Of a stretch of DNA of 64,000 nt, positions 45,823 to 54,408 are shown piece after piece. Origin of the DNA: a bacterium (GTDB lineage Bacteria; Bacteroidota; Ignavibacteria; Kapaibacteriales; UBA2268). The stretch spans positions 40,551-104,550 of the forward strand of contig JAUIIX010000005.1 in the NCBI GenBank assembly GCA_030431515.1, written 5' to 3'. Numbering within the stretch: the first letter of the stretch is position 1; the number at the start of each line of letters is the position of its first letter. Under the pieces are notes generated by a model, which saw only the letters and a list, made by a program, of their open reading frames with translations, made no database searches and was not told where the DNA came from. A program made the position numbers and the translations under genes.

Positions 45823-46131
45823 ATGTTAGTTTTATCAAGGAAAATAGGCGAACAAATTACTATCGGAAACTCAGTGAAGGTTACTGTATTGAGTTTTGAT
45901 AGGGGTATCGTTCGTTTGGGCATAGAAGCTCCTAAATCAATACCAGTACACAGGAAAGAAGTTCACGACAAAATAGTGGAGACAAATAAAGCGGCTTCTC
46001 AAACAGATATTTTATCGTTTAGAAACGCAATTTCTTCTAAAAATGTAAATTTAGCAAATAGTATAAATAAAAATTCAATTGATACGCCAACTCTCATTAG
46101 GAAAAATATAAAGAGCGAGGAAGAAAAATGA
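45823..46131 (+). CDS. csrA: Carbon storage regulator CsrA
   Basis: 102 residues. The RNA-binding core is MLVLSRKIGEQITIG..VRLGIEAPKSIPVHRKEV, about 60 residues, followed by an unusual ~40-residue tail not found in the E. coli protein. It represses translation at GGA sites and is antagonised by FliW. The next ATG overlaps its stop by 4 bp. Confidence 0.95.
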   Translation: MLVLSRKIGEQITIGNSVKVTVLSFDRGIVRLGIEAPKSIPVHRKEVHDKIVETNKAASQTDILSFRNAISSKNVNLANSINKNSIDTPTLIRKNIKSEEEK

Positions 46132-46796
46132 AAGAATATTCGGTATTAATAATTGATGATGACGTATGGATGCAAAGGATTCTTTCCAAAACTTTAGGAA
46201 GTTATGGATTTAAGAAGCCTTATCTTGCTAATAATGGGTTTGATGGTGTTGGTAAAGCTGTAGAATTTAAACCTGATTTAATAGTTTTAGATATTTTGAT
46301 GCCAGAATTATCTGGGCATTTAACTTTAAAAGTAATGAAATCTATAAAGTCGATTAAAGAGATTCCTGTTATTATGGTTTCTGCTTTGTCTGACGTAGAA
46401 AATTTGGGTAGAGCTGTAAAATCTGGAACTGCAGGTTTTATATCTAAACCTTTTACTCGTGCAACTGTTTATGAAAAATTACTTGATTTATACGGAAAAG
46501 AGAAATTAGATATGATTCAGAAAGGGATTGATATTTCTGAAAGTTCTAATCTTGGTTATTATGGTGAGAATGCTTTTGGGCAGTTATCTTCAAGTTATTC
46601 TGGTGATGGCGATGAAGATGATGACACACCAAGTGCAGGGTTTAAAATGCCTGACTTCAGTAAGGAAACACCAAATTATGAGTCTATGTCTAAAGATTCT
46701 TCTATTAATCCAGATAAATTATCTGATAGATACAAAGACGATGAGAAGAAAAGCATTGATTCTATCAAAGAGTTACTTATGAAAACAAGAAAGTAA
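46128..46796 (+). CDS. Response regulator receiver protein
   Basis: 222 residues. REC domain with acidic pocket (LIIDDD), phospho-acceptor Asp55 (LIVLDILMPE), Ser85 and Lys107 (FISKPF). The C-terminal ~100 residues are low-complexity, acidic and have no DNA-binding or enzyme domain. Coupling to csrA suggests a role in flagellar or motility control. The kinase is not nearby. Confidence 0.88.
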   Translation: MKEYSVLIIDDDVWMQRILSKTLGSYGFKKPYLANNGFDGVGKAVEFKPDLIVLDILMPELSGHLTLKVMKSIKSIKEIPVIMVSALSDVENLGRAVKSGTAGFISKPFTRATVYEKLLDLYGKEKLDMIQKGIDISESSNLGYYGENAFGQLSSSYSGDGDEDDDTPSAGFKMPDFSKETPNYESMSKDSSINPDKLSDRYKDDEKKSIDSIKELLMKTRK

Positions 46797-46823
46797 TAAA
46801 TTATAATTAATTTTTATTAAAAT

Positions 46824-46853
46824 GCTTAAACTTTTGGTTTAAGCTTTTTTTTT
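46824..46853 (+). terminator. Rho-independent terminator overlapping the DUF1801 3' end
   Basis: GCTTAAAC-TTTTG-GTTTAAGC (8-bp stem) then nine T. It ends the motB-fliW-csrA operon. The complementary strand encodes the last residues (KKKLKPKV) of the convergent gene. Confidence 0.85.
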
Positions 46854-47200
46854 GTTAAATTTTCTTGAACTCGGAATAAAATTATTCTTGAAATCAATTC
46901 TATTGGCAATTCTTCATTTAATGGAAATTGAACAGAACCTTTTGCATATTTATATTTTGATATTTCTTCTTCAAAATTGGAAATCCCTGATGGAGCAGGA
47001 TAAAATCCAATATGTTTTTTATATCCTGCGAAGTGAACTAAATTCCCATTTAATACAAAAGTAGGCATTTGGTAAGATATTGTTTCACTTATTTCTGGAA
47101 CAAGTTTATGAATTAATTCTCTAAGTTGGGTTAATTTATTTTTTACTTCCCCTTCGAAAGAAGCAATATATTCATCTATATTTTTATATTCTGTTTTCAT
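46826..47200 (-). CDS. DUF1801-domain protein
   Basis: 124 residues with the DUF1801 block LRELIHKLVPEISETISYQMPTF, FAGYKKHIGFYP and FPLNEELPIELISRI. Related to YdhG-type iron-chaperone-like folds; function uncertain. Its 3' end lies within the terminator of the convergent operon. Confidence 0.85.
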   Translation of the reverse strand: MKTEYKNIDEYIASFEGEVKNKLTQLRELIHKLVPEISETISYQMPTFVLNGNLVHFAGYKKHIGFYPAPSGISNFEEEISKYKYAKGSVQFPLNEELPIELISRIILFRVQENLTKKKLKPKV

Positions 47201-47289
47201 ATTAATTGTTAATTTTGTTTAAGTTTAAAATACAAAAATAATAATTTTAGTGTTTGTTATAAATAATATATTTTTATAGAAAGGTATAA

Positions 47290-48195
47290 ATGAAAATAGC
47301 ATCTATTGACATTGGAACTAATACGATTTTACTATTGATTGCCGAATTTATTGATAGTAAATTGGAAATAATTGAAGATTATCATAAAATTGCTCGATTG
47401 GGTGAGGGATTAGATAAAAGTGGGTATATCTCTGAAAGTGCTATTAGCAGAGCATTAAAAATATTAGAGTTTTATAGTGAAAGAATCGAATTTCATAATA
47501 TTAAGACAATCGAAATAGTTGCAACTTCTGCCATGAGAGATGCTAATAACTCATTTGAAGTTAAAAGATCTTTAGAAAGTATTATCAAATCTAATATTAA
47601 TATTATTGAAGGTAAAGAAGAAGCTAAGTATTCATTTATTGGTAGTATTGAAGATGATAAATTAAATACTGTGATTGATATTGGAGGCGGTAGCACTGAG
47701 ATTATCACTGGAAAAAGTAATGAAATTTATAATATTACTTCTCTTCAAACAGGGGCAGTTCGACTCAGCGAAAGGAATAATTTATTTTATCCTTTTTCAG
47801 ATGAAGCACAGACGAATGCTGATGATGAATTGAATAAAATATATGATGAAGTGAAAGGATTTCAATTTGGTGAAATAATTGCTGTAGCAGGAACACCTAA
47901 TACTTTAGGTCAAATTAATTTGGGTCTTAAAGAATATTCAAGAGAGAAATTACATAATTATAGAATGTCTTCATCTGCTTTGGATAATGTTATTGAGGTC
48001 ATAAAGAACAATCCAAAAGAGTTTTTAGTAGAAGAGTATGGGGTGCATAGCAATAGAGCCGATATTATATTAGGTGGTGCTTTAGTTTTACAGAAATTGC
48101 TACAAATATCTAAAAAACAATCGTTTACAATTAGTGCGAATGGTTTAAGATTTGGAGTTGCTAAAGCATATTATATGAAAAAAGTTATAGGATAA
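47290..48195 (+). CDS. Exopolyphosphatase/pppGpp phosphohydrolase (Ppx/GppA)
   Basis: 301 residues, the short form. ASKHA-fold motifs are SIDIGTNTILLLIAEF, VATSAMRDANN, EGKEEAKYSFIGS, TVIDIGGGSTEI and AVAGTPNTLGQI. It degrades polyphosphate or pppGpp. AAAGG lies upstream of its ATG. Confidence 0.92.
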   Translation: MKIASIDIGTNTILLLIAEFIDSKLEIIEDYHKIARLGEGLDKSGYISESAISRALKILEFYSERIEFHNIKTIEIVATSAMRDANNSFEVKRSLESIIKSNINIIEGKEEAKYSFIGSIEDDKLNTVIDIGGGSTEIITGKSNEIYNITSLQTGAVRLSERNNLFYPFSDEAQTNADDELNKIYDEVKGFQFGEIIAVAGTPNTLGQINLGLKEYSREKLHNYRMSSSALDNVIEVIKNNPKEFLVEEYGVHSNRADIILGGALVLQKLLQISKKQSFTISANGLRFGVAKAYYMKKVIG

Positions 48196-48238
48196 ATCTC
48201 TCTTAAATCTAATATTTATAAACACTTTTGAAAATAAA

Positions 48239-48270
48239 TTTGAATTTGTGTAATATAAATTATAATTTTG
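48239..48270 (+). promoter_or_regulatory. Bacteroidota-type promoter
   Basis: TTTG at 48239-48242, a 20-bp spacer, TAATTTTG at 48263-48270; the lipoprotein ATG is at 48303. Confidence 0.7.
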
Positions 48271-48302
48271 AGAAATATTTAATACACAAAAGGTTTAAAA
48301 AA

Positions 48303-48980
48303 ATGAAAAAATATTTATTATTCGCCTCACTAATCGCTTTAATACTTGTTTCTTGTGATTCTAAAAAAGATTCTCCATTGTTGAATGAGAAATTAAATGA
48401 TAGAAATCTATATGAAGTTGGAAAAAAATTAAGCGAAGATGCTTTAATCGATTTATTTGATTTAAGATACTACCAAAAAGGAATAGTAAATTTTGTATTA
48501 AACAAAGATTCTTTAAAAGATGTAACTGTTAAAAATATTATAGATATGCAAAAAGCAAAAGAAAAATCTATTATTACAAATGAACTTTTGACTGCATCTA
48601 AAAATTTAGAATTTAATTTAAACTTAGGTTTCAAATTAGCTAAATTATCTCCTGCCGATAATACTGAAGGACAAATGAATGTTATTACATATCAGTTCTT
48701 TAATAAATCTGGTCAAGATATTAATCATGTTAAAGGAATGGTGAAAATATTAGATAGAGCATCTAATACTTTAATCAAACAATTCCCAGTAGATTTTACT
48801 GATGTTGTTCCTGCTGACAAAGGTTTACAAAAGAATATGCCATATTTACATGATAACTCTAACCAAAGAGATCAAATTATTAGAAATCCTCAAGCATTAT
48901 TGAGATTTGAATGGCATCCTGAATTAGTTGAATTTGCTGATGGATCTAAAATTGAAGTAGTTGCACCAGCAGCAAACTAA
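48303..48980 (+). CDS. Lipoprotein, hypothetical
   Basis: 225 residues from ATG 48303, preceded by AAAAGG; the in-frame ATG at 48228 lies upstream of the promoter. Lipobox LILVSC (Cys18). The mature region includes ITYQFFNKSGQDINHVKGMV, FEWHPELVEFADGSKIEV. A terminator follows. Function unknown. Confidence 0.75.
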   Translation: MKKYLLFASLIALILVSCDSKKDSPLLNEKLNDRNLYEVGKKLSEDALIDLFDLRYYQKGIVNFVLNKDSLKDVTVKNIIDMQKAKEKSIITNELLTASKNLEFNLNLGFKLAKLSPADNTEGQMNVITYQFFNKSGQDINHVKGMVKILDRASNTLIKQFPVDFTDVVPADKGLQKNMPYLHDNSNQRDQIIRNPQALLRFEWHPELVEFADGSKIEVVAPAAN

Positions 48981-49001
48981 AATATATTTTCTCTAAATTT
49001 T

Positions 49002-49037
49002 AAAAAGCCGTAAAGTTATTACTTTATGGCTTTTTTT
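49002..49037 (+). terminator. Rho-independent terminator
   Basis: AAAAAGCCGTAAAG - TTATTA - CTTTATGGCTTTTTTT (stem with one G-U pair), 22 bp after the lipoprotein stop. Confidence 0.88.
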
Positions 49038-49087
49038 ATGTAAGTTTGTAAAACAACTTTATTTAATCTTTATCGTATTATTATTTA

Positions 49088-51214
49088 ATGTTAGACATTT
49101 CAAATAAAAAAATCCAAATTCTTGGTACTTTCTTAATCGTAATTCTGTTATCTAAACTATTATTAGATAACATATTTTACTTTATTAATCTTTCCAGTAT
49201 ATTTGAAATCACTCTTGATGCCTTTATTTTATTATCAGAATTTATTTTACTTTACTACATTATTAAAAAATCAAATTTAGATATAAAGATTTATAAAAAA
49301 TACTTTAAAAAAGATACAACAAGTGAAGATAGTTTAAATTCTAAGTTTATATTACATATAAAAATATTAAAGTATTTATTGCTTATAGTCTATATTATTA
49401 TGATATTTACACCTGAATATTATAATCGAATTTATATAGAAAATAACTTTTATGCTAAGATAATTACTTCAATATTAGCCCCTATATTTTTAGCACCTAT
49501 ATTTTATTTAGTTTATATTTTGCTAAATAGAAGCAAGTCTAACTCTAATACTCAACTTAAGTTTTATGTACTTACTATTTTCATTCTGTTTTTCCATTTG
49601 GTAAAAATAATTGATTATTCGATAATTACTTTTCCTGGCTATATTATTGGTTTAATCCTTCTAATTACTAATATTGCTGTATTTTTTATATCTATATTTG
49701 TAATTAATAATAATCACTGGATAGCATATCAAAGTAAAAAAATTAAGTATTCATTAATTTTAAATTCTTTATTAATCATTTTCTTTTTGTTAAATATATC
49801 ATTTTCTACTGATACATTAATTAATGATTATTCTTCATCTATTTCATTTACTTATGATTATTATTTTTATGGTTTATCTTCGACAGTTAATTTAATCTCA
49901 TTGGCAGGTATTGTTATATTCTTTAGATTAATTGTCACTTCTATTATTTATTTGCCATCAAGTGATGCTTTTGAAAGAAGACAAAATGAAATGATTTCTC
50001 TGGCTTCTCTAAACAAGATAATTGCTGAATCTAAAGATATAAATCATATAACTAATACAGTTACAGAAATAGCTTTAAAGATGACTTCGTCAATTTTTGC
50101 TTGGGCAGAAATATATGAAAATGATGAAATAGTATTAAGCTCTTATCATAATACCAGTGAGAAGTATATTAGGCAAATCCTTAATGATGAGAATTTTAAT
50201 AAATATAGAATGGATTGTAATACTTTAGTAATTGATGATAAAGTCGATAGATCTATTATAGCAAGTAATATGAATTACTTAAAATCAATGATTTATATTC
50301 CTATTAATGATGATAATTCTAAAATTGGTGCTATTTGTTTAGTTAATAATAAGAAATATAATCTTGATGAAGATGAATATGAAATATTAAAAGCATTTTC
50401 AATTAACGTATCTATTGCTTTTGAGAATGTTAGATTACTAAAAGAATCAATTGAAAACGAAAAGTATAAAAATGAATTATTAATTGCTAAAAATATCCAA
50501 CAGAATTTATTACCTAAAAAAGTAATTCAATTTGAAGGATACAATGTTGATGCAATTTCAATTCCAGCAGATGATGTTGGTGGTGATTACTATGATTCTG
50601 TTCTTTTAGAAAATGGTGACAAATGTTATTTAATAGGTGATGTATCGGGTAAAGGGATTGGGGCAGCTATATTTATGGCTCAAATTAAGGGTATGGTTAT
50701 GTCTTTGGCTCCAACATCTACGAGCGGTAAAGAATTGTTATGCAAGATTAATAGTTCTCTTTATGGTAATATTGATAAAAATATGTTCGTTACTATTAGC
50801 ACTATAACAATTAGTAACAAAAGAAATTTGATTTCGTATTGTAGAGCAGGACATACACCTTTGGCAATTAAAAAAATAAATGAAAAAATTGAATTTTTAA
50901 AACCTAAAGGATTTGGTATTGGTTTTGTTAATGAAAATATGTTCAATAACAACTTAGAAGAGATAGAAGTAGATTTAGATACGATGGATATGATATTTGC
51001 TTATTCTGATGGTCTAAATGAATTAAGAAATATTGATAATAACGAATTTGGATATGAAAATATCAGATTTATATTAGATACTTTCAAATTTGGTTCTGCC
51101 TTAGAGATTAATGAATTGTTTCTCGAAAAAGCTAAATCTTATTCAGAAACACTTAATCAATTTGATGATTTGACATTACTTACAATCTTTAAAAACAGAG
51201 AAAATAATGAGTGA
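49088..51214 (+). CDS. Membrane GAF-PP2C phosphatase (RsbU/SpoIIE type)
   Basis: 708 residues. About seven or eight membrane helices fill residues 1-300, followed by a GAF domain (about 320-450) and a PP2C domain (about 475-705). Metal motifs are ADDVGGDYYD (near 495), GDVSGKGIGAA (near 517), FAYSDGLNE and FDDLTLLTI. It should dephosphorylate the STAS protein encoded next, with which it overlaps by 8 bp. Confidence 0.9.
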   Translation: MLDISNKKIQILGTFLIVILLSKLLLDNIFYFINLSSIFEITLDAFILLSEFILLYYIIKKSNLDIKIYKKYFKKDTTSEDSLNSKFILHIKILKYLLLIVYIIMIFTPEYYNRIYIENNFYAKIITSILAPIFLAPIFYLVYILLNRSKSNSNTQLKFYVLTIFILFFHLVKIIDYSIITFPGYIIGLILLITNIAVFFISIFVINNNHWIAYQSKKIKYSLILNSLLIIFFLLNISFSTDTLINDYSSSISFTYDYYFYGLSSTVNLISLAGIVIFFRLIVTSIIYLPSSDAFERRQNEMISLASLNKIIAESKDINHITNTVTEIALKMTSSIFAWAEIYENDEIVLSSYHNTSEKYIRQILNDENFNKYRMDCNTLVIDDKVDRSIIASNMNYLKSMIYIPINDDNSKIGAICLVNNKKYNLDEDEYEILKAFSINVSIAFENVRLLKESIENEKYKNELLIAKNIQQNLLPKKVIQFEGYNVDAISIPADDVGGDYYDSVLLENGDKCYLIGDVSGKGIGAAIFMAQIKGMVMSLAPTSTSGKELLCKINSSLYGNIDKNMFVTISTITISNKRNLISYCRAGHTPLAIKKINEKIEFLKPKGFGIGFVNENMFNNNLEEIEVDLDTMDMIFAYSDGLNELRNIDNNEFGYENIRFILDTFKFGSALEINELFLEKAKSYSETLNQFDDLTLLTIFKNRENNE

Positions 51215-51566
51215 AACGAAAAATTTGAATATTGAAATCAAAGAAGAAGATGGAATTTCAATAATTAGTATTAGGGGTTTTTTAGATGCTAATACAGCTC
51301 CTAATTTGGAGCAAGCGGTGGAAGATATTATTAATAATAACAAATATAAAATCATTGTAGATTTTAGTGAGTTAGATTATATTTCAAGTGCTGGCTTAGG
51401 TGTGTTTATGTCACAGATTGAAACGATTAGAGAAAACAATGGAGATTTAAAGCTTTGCAGAATGCAGAGTAAAGTTTATTCTGTATTTGAATTACTTGGT
51501 TTTCCTATGCTTTTTGATATTTGTGATGAGATTGATCAATGTAAAAAGAAATTTGAAAATGGCTAA
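51207..51566 (+). CDS. STAS-domain anti-sigma factor antagonist
   Basis: 119 residues; the phosphorylatable Ser lies in YISSAGLGVF (Ser60 or Ser61) as in RsbV/SpoIIAA. It is the middle gene of the switch: phosphatase upstream (8-bp overlap), kinase downstream (8-bp overlap). The sigma factor or other target is not visible here. Confidence 0.9.
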   Translation: MSETKNLNIEIKEEDGISIISIRGFLDANTAPNLEQAVEDIINNNKYKIIVDFSELDYISSAGLGVFMSQIETIRENNGDLKLCRMQSKVYSVFELLGFPMLFDICDEIDQCKKKFENG

Positions 51567-51987
51567 ACTAATGGATAACATATTATCAGCTTATGGCGAC
51601 TACAAAGAATTGGAAGATATTCGAAAGTATGTTCGTGAAAGGGCTGAAAATTTTGGACTTAGCGAAAGTAAAGTTAACAATATTACACTTGCTGTAGATG
51701 AAGCTTGTAGTAATCTTATTCATTATAATATTAATTTCGATGCTAAGAAGACCTTTAATATTTGCATTGTAGAAAAAACTAATCAATTTTCGGTTGTTAT
51801 TCAAGATTCTGGTAAGTCATTTAATTTAATGAGAGTAAAATGTCCTGATATGAATAAATACTTTAAAGAAATGAAACACGGCGGCTTGGGAATACATATC
51901 ATCAAAAAAATAGTTGATAAAATTGAATATATAGCTGCTACAAGTTCAAATAAAGTTAATACTTTAACTCTAACGATGCTTAAATAA
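51559..51987 (+). CDS. Anti-sigma-like serine kinase (HATPase, RsbW type)
   Basis: 142 residues from ATG 51559, overlapping the STAS gene. GHKL motifs are N-box ITLAVDEACSNLIHYN, FSVVIQDSGKSF (G1-like) and KHGGLGIHIIKKIVD. It would phosphorylate the STAS partner and bind a target protein. The C-terminal strand ends TLTLTMLK. Confidence 0.88.
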   Translation: MAKLMDNILSAYGDYKELEDIRKYVRERAENFGLSESKVNNITLAVDEACSNLIHYNINFDAKKTFNICIVEKTNQFSVVIQDSGKSFNLMRVKCPDMNKYFKEMKHGGLGIHIIKKIVDKIEYIAATSSNKVNTLTLTMLK

Positions 51988-51990
51988 TGA

Positions 51991-53133
51991 TTATTTAAGA
52001 TTTTTTAATCTTGCTTTTGCATTCTCGTGACTATCATTATAATCCTTATATTCTAAACATTTATTATAGTATAATTTTGCGTTCTTTATGTCATTAGTTC
52101 TTTCGTAACTATATGCTAATTTGTAAAGTGCAGATAGTTTATATCCACTCTCAAAGTCTTCAATATAATCAGCAACTTCTATAGTTTTTAGAAAATATTT
52201 AATTGCATCATTGTGTTTACCTTTTCTTTGCAAAGATAAGCCAACATAATACAAGCCCTCTAAAGCAGTTAGATTATTATATCCTTCCATTCGGGCTATT
52301 GACCTTTTAACAATTTCTCTCCATTCCACTTCTAAGCTATCCCAATTACCCATTTTATTCAAACATCTTGCGTAATATCTATGGAAATATGGATTATTAG
52401 GGTATTTTCGGAATAATATCTCGCTCCAATAATATGCTAATTTATAGTCTTTTTCAAAAGAATAATATGCTTGCAGTAAAACAACCATAGCTTCAACTTT
52501 AGAGTATCTTGAGTTTAGAGCCGCTGCTTTTAATTGATAAAGACCTATCTTCTTATCTGCAGGTGGTAAGAAAGTAAGTAGTGGCTTTGCCATTGGATAT
52601 TGTTCTGTAAACACTGCCGCAAAATAATTATAAATACCAGAACCAAGCATAATATCATGGTTACCAGGTGCTTCTTTATAGCAGGTCTGCATTATATCAA
52701 ATGCTTCTTTGCCATCTGATGCTGCATCAAACCAATTTTCATTAATAGCATAATATCTCCCTCGATAACCTAAAGCACCACCTTTGAAAAACAATGCAGT
52801 TAAATCTTTAGGATTCTCTTTCAATAATTTATCGCATACTTTTAAGACTTTATTTATATTTTTTAGGAATTCATCTTCGAATGCTTGATTATTCCTGTGG
52901 ATTGTTATTCTCCACCAATCAATCATTGCATCTAAAAAATACCCAGATGGATGTTTTGGATATAGTCTTATTAATTCTTCAAAAGTAGCACGAGCAGAAT
53001 CAAACTGAACATTATAAATATAATCACTACCCTTTAAAACCAAAGCGTCTGCATCCTCATACATTATTGATATTTGAGAATAGGAGATATTAGTGCTTAG
53101 TAATAAAATTAAGAGATATAAGTATTTATTCAT
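51991..53133 (-). CDS. Secreted TPR protein
   Basis: 380 residues from ATG 53133, which starts the signal peptide MNKYLYLLILLLSTNISYS; the ATG at 53169 adds a non-signal stretch. Tetratricopeptide-like helices fill the rest (FLDAMIDWWRI, ALFFKGGALGYRGRYYA, YKLAYSYERTNDIKNAKLYY). It is 5 bp downstream of the dehydrogenase gene. Role unknown, likely an envelope scaffold. Confidence 0.75.
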   Translation of the reverse strand: MNKYLYLLILLLSTNISYSQISIMYEDADALVLKGSDYIYNVQFDSARATFEELIRLYPKHPSGYFLDAMIDWWRITIHRNNQAFEDEFLKNINKVLKVCDKLLKENPKDLTALFFKGGALGYRGRYYAINENWFDAASDGKEAFDIMQTCYKEAPGNHDIMLGSGIYNYFAAVFTEQYPMAKPLLTFLPPADKKIGLYQLKAAALNSRYSKVEAMVVLLQAYYSFEKDYKLAYYWSEILFRKYPNNPYFHRYYARCLNKMGNWDSLEVEWREIVKRSIARMEGYNNLTALEGLYYVGLSLQRKGKHNDAIKYFLKTIEVADYIEDFESGYKLSALYKLAYSYERTNDIKNAKLYYNKCLEYKDYNDSHENAKARLKNLK

Positions 53134-53138
53134 TTGTA

Positions 53139-54293
53139 TTAATTTGCCATTCTTTTTAATAAAGGACAAGGTCTATATCTATCTTCTTGATATTCTGTGT
53201 TTAACTCTTGGATTCGTTGAACAATATTAGATAAACCAATTTCTTCACCCCAAGCAAATAGACCTTTTGGATAATTTACTCCTTTAGTCATTGCTAATTC
53301 GATGTCTTCTTTACTCGCTATATTCATAAACAAAGCATCATACGCTTCGTTTACAAGCATTGCAATTACTCTATTGAAGATATACTCGCCAAGTCTATTG
53401 TCTTTTGATGGCTCGATATTAATAGCATTTTCAGCATAATTATAAAAACCTCTACCAGATTTTCTTCCGTTCATACCTGCTTCCATTAATCTTTTTTGAG
53501 TTAGAGAAGGTTTGAATCTTGGGTCATAATAAAATTCTTTAAATACAGTTTCAGTTACTATATAATTTACATCATGTCCGATGAAATCCATTAATTCGAA
53601 AGGTCCCATTCTAAATCCACCAATTTCTTTCAAAGCCCAATCGATTGTAGCTATATCTGCAATACCTTCATCTAAAATACGAAGTGATTCGCTATAGAAA
53701 GGTCTTGCTACTCTATTAACTATAAATCCGGGAGTATCTTTAGTTAAAACAGTGATTTTACCCCATTTTGTAATTAATGTTTTTACTTGATTAGTAATTA
53801 TATTATCTGTAATAAATGAAGGGACAATTTCAACTAAAGGTAAAAGAGGAGCTGGATTAAAAAAGTGAATACCTATGAAGTTTTCTTGTTTTTTAAAGCA
53901 AGATGATAAAGCCGCAATTGAAAGTGATGAAGTATTAGTTGCATAAATACAATTTTCACCAATAATTTCTTGGAGTTTAGTGAATAAGTCTTTTTTAATT
54001 TCCAAATTCTCTATTATAGCTTCAATTACTAAGTTACTATCACTAAGAATGTTAATATCATTAGTATATATAATATTATTTAATATATCTTCTTTTTTAT
54101 TATTATCAATTTTATTTTTTTCGATTAATCTATCTAATACTTTGATTAAGTTAGATTTTGCTTTGTCTAAAGCAGATTGATTTGTATCATACAAATAAGT
54201 TTTATGTCCGTTTGTTGCTGCAATTTGTGCGATACCACTTCCCATTGTTCCTGAGCCAATTATGGCTATGATTGAATTTTGATTTAATTCCAT
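53139..54293 (-). CDS. 3-hydroxyacyl-CoA dehydrogenase
   Basis: 384 residues. N-terminal NAD-binding AIIGSGTMGSGIAQIAATNG, NLVIEAIIENLEIKKDLF, ATNTSSLSIAAL, GIHFFNPAPLLPLVEIVP and DTPGFIVNR. The C-terminal 3HCDH domain is present in two parts (GPFELMDFIGHDVNY and NEAYDALFM), longer than the short Hbd of clostridia, like PaaH. It oxidises 3-hydroxyacyl-CoA with NAD. Confidence 0.92.
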   Translation of the reverse strand: MELNQNSIIAIIGSGTMGSGIAQIAATNGHKTYLYDTNQSALDKAKSNLIKVLDRLIEKNKIDNNKKEDILNNIIYTNDINILSDSNLVIEAIIENLEIKKDLFTKLQEIIGENCIYATNTSSLSIAALSSCFKKQENFIGIHFFNPAPLLPLVEIVPSFITDNIITNQVKTLITKWGKITVLTKDTPGFIVNRVARPFYSESLRILDEGIADIATIDWALKEIGGFRMGPFELMDFIGHDVNYIVTETVFKEFYYDPRFKPSLTQKRLMEAGMNGRKSGRGFYNYAENAINIEPSKDNRLGEYIFNRVIAMLVNEAYDALFMNIASKEDIELAMTKGVNYPKGLFAWGEEIGLSNIVQRIQELNTEYQEDRYRPCPLLKRMAN

Positions 54294-54351
54294 TTTATTC
54301 TATTTTTATTATTAAATATTTTTACAAAATTAAAAGAAATAAGCTTAAAAT

Positions 54352-54387
54352 AAAAACGCTTCGGGATCTCTCTCCGAAGCGTTTTTT
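54352..54387. terminator. Bidirectional rho-independent terminator
   Basis: AAAACGCTTCGG - ATCTCTCT - CCGAAGCGTTTTTT, a perfect 8-bp GC-rich core with A/T arms. It serves the T9SS gene on the minus strand. Confidence 0.88.
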
Positions 54388-54408
54388 ATAAAAAGTAATA
54401 AGTAATAA

